Assembly: GCF_032854445.1 (NCBI RefSeq)
Contig: NC_088303.1
Span: 33,027,265 to 33,053,500, forward strand
DNA length: 26,236 nucleotides
Direction: 5' to 3'
Source: Liolophura sinensis
Lineage: Eukaryota > Mollusca > Polyplacophora > Chitonida > Chitonidae
Below are positions 18,751 to 26,236 of the stretch, piece after piece. Below the pieces are notes generated by a model. That model did not search any database. It saw only the letters and a program-made list of their open reading frames with translations, and was not told the DNA's origin. Position numbers and translations under genes: made by a program. Position 1 is the stretch's first letter, and each line of letters starts with the position of its first letter.

Positions 18751-18885
18751 TTTATTTATTTGATTGGTGTTTTACGCCGTAGTCAAGAATATTTCACTTA
18801 TACGACAGCAGCCAGCATTATGGCGGGAGGAAACCAGGCAGAACCCGGGAGAAACCCACGACCATCTGCATGTAGTTGGCAGACC
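18751..18885 (-). mobile_element. SINE-A, 5'-truncated copy
   Basis: The plus strand reads TTTATTTATTTGATTGGTGT and TTTACGCCGTAGTCAAGAAT, then AGCCAGCATTATGGCGGGAG and CCCACGACCATCTGCATG, stopping at GGCAGACC. The flanks TCTCAACCACCGA (18738-18750) and TCTCAACCATTGA (18886-18898) agree at 11 of 13 bases and are read as an aged target-site duplication. Confidence 0.88.
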
Positions 18886-19197
18886 TCTCAACCATTGAGA
18901 CAAGGGTCTCGGACATATAGCCGTATACGCGTTTGAGCATGATTTAAGACAAATATCCACCCTCAAGGTCGTGATTAAGTTTTCGTGTATACTGCACATT
19001 CTGGCACAAATTTAGATATCGTTTCATTTCCATAAGTTATACAGTTTGAGAAAGCTGTCAGATTCCTGACGTCCGAAGACGCATTCTATGCTCCTTAATT
19101 CGACCAGCTGAAGTAAAAACAAACAGATGCATGTAATCTTTTCTTTTAATCTAAATGTCCAAGAACGTAACCGAAACCTCACTTGTCAGGTCGTGAT

Positions 19198-19268
19198 GAC
19201 AGGGTGCAAGGGGTATAGACAGGGTGCGAGGGGTATAGACAGGGTGCAAGGGGTCTAGACAGGGTGCA
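19198..19268. repeat. 20-base tandem repeat, 3.5 copies
   Basis: The unit GACAGGGTGCAAGGGGTATA is repeated with one-base changes (CGAGG, GGTCTA) and a partial last copy GACAGGGTGCA. Confidence 0.9.
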
Positions 19269-19312
19269 CTCTATCACTCTGTTCCCTCAACCCACGCAGA
19301 AGTGAATATTAA

Positions 19313-19629
19313 GGGTTTAACGTCGTACTGAATAATCCTTCATTCATATGACGGCGAAAGCGTCCTTAAAGTGCATGTACCTGTAATTTGCCTCCTTGTT
19401 ACAGGACGGATTTCCACTCCTCTTTTATCTAGCGCTGCTTCACTGAGACGACTTACTGACGGCAAGTAAGCGGCCCCATCCGAGCCAATATACTGATACC
19501 GGTCAACCAGTTGTTGCGCTATCTCCTTAATGCTGAACGGCAAGCGAGGAAGCTACCACTTCCTCTACTAAGGTCTTAGGTGTAACCAGGCCCAGAATTA
19601 ACCCTGGATCTGGATCTGGATCTGGATCT
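19313..19629 (-). mobile_element. SINE-B, older copy with expanded GATCCA run
   Basis: Reversed, it follows the full SINE-B at 25634-26001 for most of its length: AACAACTGGTTGACCGGTAT, GGCTCGGATGGGGCCGC, TACTTGCCGTCAGTAAGTCG, GTGGAAATCCGTCCTG and the tail GTACGACGTTAAACCC. The box B region is changed (GGTTAATTC). At 19603-19629 the short AGATCC of the SINE head is expanded to four units, seen on the plus strand as GGATCT repeats. The left 36 bases of the head (box A) are lost and the terminal ACTCACTCAC is gone. Confidence 0.8.
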
Positions 19630-19668
19630 CACATGACGGATGTAAGTGAAAAAAATGAGGGTGGTTTG

Positions 19669-19752
19669 TATCTGGATTCAAAGCGCAGCTGAGATATATT
19701 GGATTATCGACAACGTATAAATTAGTATGATACATGATTTGGATGCTGATTT
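19669..19752 (+). repeat. direct repeat, left copy
   Basis: TATCTGGATTCAAAGCGCAG and the following ~65 bases recur at 20195-20266 (TATCTGCATTCAAAGCGCAA) at roughly 80 percent identity with an 11-base gap, judged by eye. The pair flanks the minisatellite at 19886-20175. Confidence 0.75.
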
Positions 19753-19885
19753 ATGCAGGTCATACTTTTCATACAGTTCTTTGTCATAGCGTACCAGATC
19801 GGTGTGGCACCTATGAGATAGTCCGATGTGTACATTTGGGTGGTGGTCAGTAGTGGATTGACCAGGTATAGGCCTAAAAACAAAT

Positions 19886-20175
19886 TCAGGCGGACTGCAG
19901 GATACACAATTTCATGAGGACCGAAGGATATGCAATTTCATGAGGACTGAAGGATCCACATGCATTCAGGAGGACTGAAGGAAACACAATTTCATGAGGA
20001 CAGAAGGATACACATAACTTCAGGAGAACATAAGGATACACATAAATTCGGGAGGACTGAAGCATACACATAAATTTAGGAGGACTGAAGGATACGCATA
20101 CATTCAGGAGGACTGAAAGATACACATATTCAGGAGTGCTGAAGGAATCACATAAATCAGGAGGGCTGAAGATTA
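19886..20175. repeat. minisatellite of ~28-31-base units, about ten copies
   Basis: The units are variants of AGGAGGACTGAAGGATACAC followed by ATAAATTC. Lengths vary by a few bases and the right end is more diverged (AGGAGTGCTGAAGGAATCAC). The minus-strand frame 19886-20203 is only a translation of it. Confidence 0.9.
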
Positions 20176-20194
20176 CAATGAGCTTGTTTCTTAC

Positions 20195-20266
20195 TATCTG
20201 CATTCAAAGCGCAACTGAGATACATCTGGACAAATTAGCATGATACACGATCTGAATGTTGATTTT
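20195..20266 (+). repeat. direct repeat, right copy
   Basis: This matches the copy at 19669-19752, including AATTAGCATGATACACGATC against AATTAGTATGATACATGATT. The two copies are in the same orientation with the minisatellite between them. Confidence 0.75.
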
Positions 20267-20269
20267 ACT

Positions 20270-20998
20270 CATTCACCTTGAACATTCCTTGCGCCTTTTC
20301 ATCATCACTGAAGACTACTGACTGTCTTTTGGTTAACGCCTAGACTGATGCACATTCCTATACTTTATGTATAAACAGAATCGCAGTTAATCTGGTTTTG
20401 ACTACAAGCACTCGGCAGTGTATAAATTCTAATTCACCGACCATAAAACAGTGTTCATCGCGACATGGAACTTATAACGCTGACCAGCATCTGGGATACG
20501 TATAGCGCACAAAGTCGGGAGACAATAGGCGCCTGGTGCATGTCATCACGACCTGACAACCTACATTATGGACAACTTTGATATTTTCACTACAAAGCAT
20601 AAACTGTATACTTCCATGGCAACATCTTAATACTGTGAATATGTACCTATATATAAACCTATAAAGCCTTCTTGCTGCACTAAAATGCAATCCACAAATA
20701 AACCGTGACAAACCTTTTTGATGATTATTCAGGCTTTGCAAACAGGGGAGTTAATTCTTTGATGATTATTCACAGGTTTGCGAACATGGGAGTTAACTCT
20801 AGAGACCATCTTCTAGTGGAGATACCACTTGTGGGGAAAATGCGGATTAATTGACAGCTACTGTAAATGACCTAAATTTTCACCGAAAAGGGAGCATTTT
20901 TAGAACCATATAAACGTCATAAAATTACTTAACTTTAAATTCTTCCTGCACGAGACCATCCTACCTTCTAAATACACCTCAAAACATTTCCTATAGAT
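20270..20998. other. intergenic; one short tandem duplication at 20718-20800
   Basis: A 41-base segment beginning TTGATGATTATTCA and ending GGGAGTTAATTC is duplicated side by side with a few changes (second copy has CACAGG and ACATGGG). The rest shows no recognisable gene or repeat. Confidence 0.6.
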
Positions 20999-21012
20999 CA
21001 ATAGAACTTTTT

Positions 21013-21201
21013 ATTTATTTATTTATTTGATTGGTGTTTTACGCCGTACTCAAAAATATTTCACTTATACGACGACGGCCAGCATTAGGGTGGGAGGAAG
21101 ACAGCATGAGCTGGACTCGAGCTCACAGCGACCGCATTGGTGAGAGGCTCCTCGGTCATTACGTTGCGCTAGCGCGCTTATCAACTGAGCCACGGAGGCC
21201 C
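21013..21201 (-). mobile_element. SINE-A with internal deletion, full ends
   Basis: Both ends are present: the TTTATTTATTTGATTGGTGT tail and the tRNA-like head ending GCCACGGAGGCCCC. The middle ~85 bases are missing. The junction falls at TTCCTC, a six-base string that occurs on both sides of the lost part in the full copy, so slippage or end-joining at microhomology is likely. Perfect duplications CAATAGAACTTTTT flank it at 20999-21012 and 21202-21215. Confidence 0.92.
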
Positions 21202-21215
21202 CAATAGAACTTTTT

Positions 21216-22239
21216 GAATCAGGCGGCAATGAGGGCAACATAGCCGTGGATGACATTTTAAGTCATTTACAATAAATAAGTATTAAAATAACCGTGGAAC
21301 TGGATTACTGGCGGCGATAATTGACCATGTGCAAGGAAAGATAACATTTACAAATGAACTTTATCTATGATCACTGTATGTGGACAAATACAGGCACTGA
21401 AAACCGCGGTCGTGACATTTGATTCACGATAGAGCTTCTACCCATGGATATATAATACCTAACCAGCTTCATTACCCTGTACGGCAGCCTTATACATGCG
21501 ACTGAACACATGATTATGACGATATTATACACATCTGCACTGTGTACATAAAACTATAAATATACATGTACATGCCTATACAGTATAGAAAATAAACGGA
21601 TGAAATGGTTAGCTTATACTATTGTGTGAAATCAACACAACAGGACCCATTCCTTTCGTTTATTCGTTTAGCCATGCTGCTACTGGACGTATAAGTTAAT
21701 TACCACACTTGACGCATTTACGTGAACAGCTATAATAAAACAGTAAATTGCAAAGAGACCAGATATCAGCGATTACGCGAGATCATTTGTCCATTATCAC
21801 ACTGTTGTCTCTGGACTGGTTTTACTCGACCAGTTTGTAATATTTTATTAATTGATACCTCTATCTGGAAAAATACACCCGAAGAAACAATTTTACCGTT
21901 TGTAAATACGGTTGTCAACATTGTATGATATAGGGCTATATGCACGTATTTGTTTTCAGCAGGTGGGCCACTCAGTATACATGTATAATTTTTATTATTC
22001 ACAGTTTTGTAAAACATTTTTTTTTTTGTTCATTAATAATAATTTAGGGCGTCTTAACTCGAATCACATGCATTATATAGTGATAGTTGCATGTACTTAT
22101 TCGTTTGTGTACAAATAAGGTAGTCATACAGCAAATCATTGATAAAGCCGCTCAAAAAATATATCTGAAACTGAGTTGAAAGGTCACTGACAAAATAATG
22201 TAGAGGGGCAGTTAGGACTTTTAACTGTGATGACCTATA
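21216..22239. other. intergenic, nothing recognised
   Basis: AT-rich sequence with overlapping short frames on both strands near 21,722-22,118, none resembling a known family. A T run lies at 22,016-22,027. Confidence 0.5.
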
Positions 22240-22600
22240 ATTGGTCTCAGACAGACAACACTATGCTGGCTTAGTCTCCGATCGTACCTGGGAACTGCCA
22301 CCATAAGGAAAGTTTGTTTATTTTATTTATTTGATTGGTGTTTTACGCCGTTCTCAAGAATATTTCACTTATACGACGGCGACCAGCATTATGGTGGGTG
22401 GAAACCGGGCACAGCCCGGGGGAAACCCACGACCATCCGCAGGTTGCTGCCAGACCTGCCCATTTACGGCCGGAGAGGAAGCCAGCATGGGAAAGTTTGT
22501 GCAGAAATCTTGAACAACACCAAGGTCAGCAGAGTCATGTATGGTGATTAGGCAGGAAGTGATGTCAGAAATTAGAAAACTTTTGTTTCTATTAATATTT
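22240..22600 (+). mobile_element. inverted-repeat-family copy split by a SINE
   Basis: AACTGCCACCATAAGGAAAG before the SINE and TTTGTGCAGAAATCTTGAAC, GGTGATTAGGCAGGAAGTGA after it match the uninterrupted copy at 12,493-12,585 (ACTGCCACCACTAGGGAAA, TTTGTACAGAAATCTTGAAT, GGTGATAAGGCAGGAAGTGA). Outer ends are not clear. Confidence 0.75.
22318..22489 (-). mobile_element. SINE-A, 5'-truncated, nested in another repeat
   Basis: The body and tail are well kept (GATTGGTGTTTTACGCCG, GGTGGGTGGAAACCGGGC, CCCACGACCATCCGCAGG, ACGGCCGGAGAGGAAGCCAG), and the tRNA head is absent. Perfect 11-base duplications GGAAAGTTTGT flank it at 22307-22317 and 22490-22500. The older host repeat without the SINE is seen at 12,457-12,855. 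Confidence 0.92.
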
Positions 22601-22724
22601 GATGCACATACATTCTCTCCTTCTAAAGTAGGCCTATACATAACATTCCAGCGGACGCCTGAAACAATTTCACTGATGAAATAGACCCACATGAGCACAT
22701 TAGTGATAAAATATACACTGTACG

Positions 22725-22828
22725 TTTGTTTTATTTATTTAATTATTTGGCGTATATTCCTTTTATACAACGGTGGCCAGCATTATGGGGGGAGGGAACA
22801 AAACAAAGCTCGGGGAAAACCCACGACC
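22725..22828 (-). mobile_element. SINE-A, old truncated copy
   Basis: It is a diverged tail and body (TTTATTTATTTAATTATTTG, ACAACGGTGGCCAGCATTAT, GGGGAAAACCCACGACC). Flanks ACACTGTACG (22715-22724) and ACATTGTACG (22829-22838) agree at 9 of 10 bases, an aged target duplication. Confidence 0.75.
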
Positions 22829-22838
22829 ACATTGTACG

Positions 22839-24832
22839 ACTGTCGCACAAAGAAAGGTCGAACTTGTTTCGTTGTGGCAGAGATATAAAGCGTGCATGCA
22901 TGGTGAACGGCACATGCACCGTAAGAGTGTGAATCTCAATTAACCGTCCCAGACTCAATCAACCTTGTCCAGCAAATAAAAGCTGCCAATATACCATGCA
23001 TAAGTCGATCGTCCGAACAATCATGCAGCTGTTTAGATTTCATCGTTGAGAATTTCAGGTTATGCAAGCTCTGAATCTACAGTTTGACGATTCAGAATGA
23101 TTGAATGATTTGATGTTTTACGTGACAATGGCAGTTTTTCCGCCATATCGTGGCGAGAACATGTTAGAAACAATAAACAGATACATGATTTGACACTTGA
23201 GTGTTATTATCATTTGTCAACTGCCACTTACACCCCACACTGTAGCCTCTGCTCTCGTTTTACTCGCTAAGCACAAGCCACAGGCCCTCATTAATTTTCC
23301 ATACGCAACATTGTTAACGTTTAGCGCTGTAGCTCAGTCCCAAACATTTCGTGGCCAGTGGTGCATAGCTGGCCCAGCCTGGGAGAAAGAAGCCATAAAA
23401 ATGTTGACATGGGTTGACCGTCAAAATCTGGACTTTTCTATGTCGGCAGCTGGAAGGGGTGCCTAACAACGTGAAGGGGACGTCACTCGCAGACTCATCA
23501 CCACCTGTCTCCTCGTGTCCTCTTACCCAGAATGTCAAGCTTTCATCTGTAAAGTTCATACCTGCCTTGGGCTTAGACAGTAACCATCATTATGATACCA
23601 AGCATTCACCTGTACACCAAAAATGGCAGGCTCGTAGCGGAAAAAAGACCCCCCGAAAAACGGAAGTTGTAATGGGATACTGTTTCCAAATGTAGTAGCT
23701 CTAGACATGAAGAGGTCCACGGTCTTCGTCGTGATACTTTAGGCCCTAGAACGCTGATGACCTATTAACTTCACTCAAGGTCTCCATCACATTAGGCGAT
23801 TCAGAAATGTAGTCAGCTCTGGGATTATGATAGACGTTTATGTCCCAGGTTTACTGTAGCCTTGTTTACTGTAGGTACCGTGAAAGGGAAAATTTACACC
23901 GAGGGCATTCACACCGCAAATATTGGAGGAACAAGGGTGGCTAGTCCTGTATGTATAGTTCAGCCAGGACGATATGCACGACCGCGGGGTCACCGCATAG
24001 CTCGTGCTCCTCAGATGTGTATACCTGAACGCTCGTCGCTTTTACACTTGGGCACAACAGCTACGTCAGTTGGTTCAGAACCACACAGTGTATCCTCGAA
24101 ACCCTAAGCTCGATATATACTTTAAAACCTCTGCGGGAACCCAATTTCCCATAGATTTATATACAGTAGCAACTTATTTGCTTTCATTTCCCTGTGAACA
24201 AATGGCACTATGACCTCCTTATATAAATACAAATGAAAAACGGAAGCATTAAGTTTCAATTTTATTTAGGAAGAGGCTGATCGAACTTCTTACAACTTGA
24301 CATGCGCAATGATGTTATAGGGGTCCATCCAACGTTCATCTGCGGTCGATGTCCATTTATCTCACTGTTGAATAAAAAAAACCTCGTGTTGGATCACAAT
24401 AAATAAAATAACGACAAGCACCTCAAGTTTGTCCCAAATCGAACTAGATAAACCGGAAGGAATGCATCGACCACAAACATGTAAATTATAAGATTTACCA
24501 AATCTTATACAGTAAGTTGATATATCCATTAAATTCAATAGCTCTAGGTCAACATTTGTAACAACAGATACCCTATAATTCCTGGAGATTTTGTTCCTTA
24601 TTCCATAGAGGGCATAAAGGACGCTCATTACAGAAAAATCAACACCTCACACGACTTTCATAAGAAAAAAAATTATTACACATGTACCGGTATTTTCTGC
24701 TTTGTTCGTGTGATTCCAACATCAAGACGTCAGCCTGTCCTTGTTGGTCTTCTTATTCGCCAATATACAAAGGCTTTAGTGTTCAAGGGTGTCAGATGTG
24801 AATGGCGGGTCACAATTTTTCCACCCACAAAA
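22839..24832. other. intergenic, nothing recognised
   Basis: About 2 kb with several open frames of 60-93 codons (for example 23197-23466 and 23414-23695). None shows a known domain or flanking splice signals that join sensibly. Confidence 0.5.
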
Positions 24833-24892
24833 CTAGTCGTCGTCGTCGTCGTCGTCATAAGTGAAACGTTCTCGAGACTATCAAATAAACAT
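24833..24892 (+). repeat. degenerate SINE-A tail with (GTC)n expansion
   Basis: Seven GTC units at 24,837-24,857 lead into ATAAGTGAAACGTTCTCGAG and TATCAAATAAACATAA. This is the order of the SINE tail (GCCGTCGTATAAGTGAAATA, TTCTTGAG, AATCAAATAAATAAA), so the triplet run appears to have grown from the GTCGT of the SINE. Confidence 0.6.
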
Positions 24893-24944
24893 AACTATGC
24901 TCCAATAAGTCCGTTTATTAACTTGTGTATCGTATGTATGTCTG

Positions 24945-25111
24945 TCTTCCTCTCCAGCCCTAAGTGGGAAGGTCTGTCATCAACCTGCGGATGGTCGTGG
25001 GTTTCCCCAAGGCTATGCCCGGTTTCCGCCCACCATAATGCTGGCCGCCGTCGTGTAAGTGAAATATTCTTGAGTACGGCGTAAAACACCAATCAAATAA
25101 ATAAATAAATA
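24945..25111 (+). mobile_element. SINE-A, 5'-truncated copy
   Basis: It begins at TTCCTCTCCAGCCCTAAGTG, just after the tRNA-like head would end, and runs through ACCTGCGGATGGTCGTGGG, CCACCATAATGCTGGCCGCC and GAAATATTCTTGAGTACGGC to CAATCAAATAAATAAATAAA. No clear target duplication is seen. Confidence 0.88.
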
Positions 25112-25621
25112 CGTGTATATGTACGCAGCTACCGTCAGATCCGTATTTTGGGGTCTGAACTGATTTGAATTTTAGACTGAGAGGCACATGATTTGATTTC
25201 AAGTTCGTGTCTGCATGGTCTACTTACAGGTGTATACAGGTGGGGGGTTATGATTAAAGCTGGAAGGGGAGCGGGCTTGAGGGCAAGATGCTTTCGTCCC
25301 CCGGCCTGCGTAGCCCAATATAAATTACCCTCAGACATTTTATTATTATCATTAAGAGATGTTCTCTCAAAAATGATAATCTGTTAAATTTAACAGTCTG
25401 AGTGATGTTAAAATGTAGTGTGTTATTCTAGCAGATTATTCAGTTAAATGTACCACGCATATAATTCTATTAATATCAGAATTGTAGTACAATGGGAGAA
25501 TATCGTGAGAGAACATACTTTGGCTTCCGGACTTGATAAGCATTGTCACAGTTTCTCATTGAACTCCCTGCAGATTGCCATTAAGGTTGTCATACCATCC
25601 TAGGGTAAAATATATCGACGT
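25112..25621. other. intergenic; perfect 16-base palindrome at 25381-25396
   Basis: CTGTTAAATTTAACAG is a perfect palindrome at 25381-25396. Nothing else is recognised in this stretch. Confidence 0.6.
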
Positions 25622-25633
25622 CCTTTGTATTGC

Positions 25634-26001
25634 ACCGGCCCGGATAGCACAGTTGGTAGAGCGTCCGCTTCGGGACTGGTAGATCCAGGATCAATCCTTG
25701 ATCGAGTCACACCTAAGACTTTAAAAGAGGAAGTTGTAACTTCCTCGCTTGGCGTTCAGCATGAAGGGGATAGTGCAACGACTGGTTGACCCGTATCAGT
25801 ATAATTGCTCGGGCGGGGCGGCTTGCTTGCCTTCGGTAAGTCGTCTTGAGCAGTGAAGCAGCACTAAATAAAAGAGCGGTGGAAATCCGTCCTGCAACAA
25901 GGAGGCACATTACACGTACATGCACCCTAATGATTCCTTCGTCGTCATATGACTGAAAAATTGTTGAGTACGACGTTAAACCCCAAGCACTCACTCACTC
26001 A
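25634..26001 (+). mobile_element. SINE-B, full length
   Basis: A tRNA-like head shows box A (TAGCACAGTTGGTAGAGCG) and a box B-like GGATCAATCC. The body includes GACTGGTTGACCCGTATCAG and GTGGAAATCCGTCCTGCAAC. The tail reads TCGTCGTCATATGACTGAAA, then GTTGAGTACGACGTTAAACC and ends in ACTCACTCACTCA. Perfect 12-base duplications CCTTTGTATTGC flank it at 25622-25633 and 26002-26013. It is the intact reference for the older copy at 19313-19629. Confidence 0.93.
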
Positions 26002-26236
26002 CCTTTGTATTGCTCTACTGGTCGTTTTCAAGAGCCGGCGTCCTGGGGGTTAAAGGTTATCGCCCGGACTCTTCATGACGACTTGCCCCTGTGCTGGGAT
26101 AATAAACTGACCTACTTCAAAACCTGCCATACCCACTGTAGCCTTAAAAAGATAAACAAAACAAAGATAATAATAAATAAATATAAATAACAACAATTCT
26201 ATTTTTATGCAGATGTGCACATTCTGGTATCTACGC

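Larger units (their letters stand above)
19183..20559. repeat. 19-base perfect inverted repeat enclosing a repeat-rich block
   Basis: TTGTCAGGTCGTGATGACA at 19183-19201 is exactly reversed at 20541-20559. The enclosed 1.34 kb holds a 20-base tandem repeat, a SINE-B copy, a direct repeat and a minisatellite. The pair may be the ends of a larger non-autonomous element, but no target duplication is seen at the flanks. Confidence 0.5.

Noticed and set aside
19886-20203. 105-codon minus-strand frame rich in Ser, Phe and Val repeats
   Set aside because: It is a translation of the 28-31-base minisatellite.

Overview
This is animal nuclear DNA: split genes with GT-AG introns, AT-rich non-coding sequence, many tRNA-headed SINEs with target-site duplications, minisatellites and foldback elements. 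The SINE bodies and their ATAAATAAAT or ACTCACTCAC tails resemble families I associate with molluscs and other lophotrochozoans. The phylum is therefore a moderate-confidence inference and the species is unknown. There are no bacterial operons, CRISPR arrays or phage genes.

Left part (1-9210, + strand): seven exons of one gene, mitochondrial 2,4-dienoyl-CoA reductase (DECR1-type), run from 1100 to the stop at 8579. All splice phases agree and together they give 320 codons. Only the first exon, carrying the start codon and most of the mitochondrial presequence, is not seen. Intron 2 holds a full-length SINE, intron 4 a truncated one, intron 5 a doubtful retroelement scrap. Intron 6 opens with a striking array: the last 81 bases of the preceding exon plus its 5' splice site and 35 intron bases are repeated eight more times in tandem. 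The 3' UTR carries another SINE and ends near an AATAAA at 9202.

Middle part (9073-17150): mostly intergenic sequence, then minus-strand genes. A terminal-type exon at 11824-12062 encodes a PAN/apple-like cysteine-rich domain. A two-exon gene (16760 down to 14421) encodes a small secreted C-type lectin. Its intron is largely filled by a ~1.4 kb minisatellite of 34-base units. Terminal-inverted-repeat and foldback elements lie between these exons. Secreted lectin and PAN domains are common in invertebrate recognition proteins. Whether the PAN exon belongs to the lectin gene is open.

Right part (17150-26236): I recognise no protein gene. It is a repeat landscape with at least six further SINE copies in three families sharing a related 3' tail, one SINE nested inside a copy of the inverted-repeat element, a second minisatellite flanked by an 80-base direct repeat, and a 19-base perfect inverted repeat enclosing that block. 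The DECR1 gene acts in mitochondrial beta-oxidation of unsaturated fatty acids and has no evident functional link to the lectin or PAN exons, which face it in convergent orientation.
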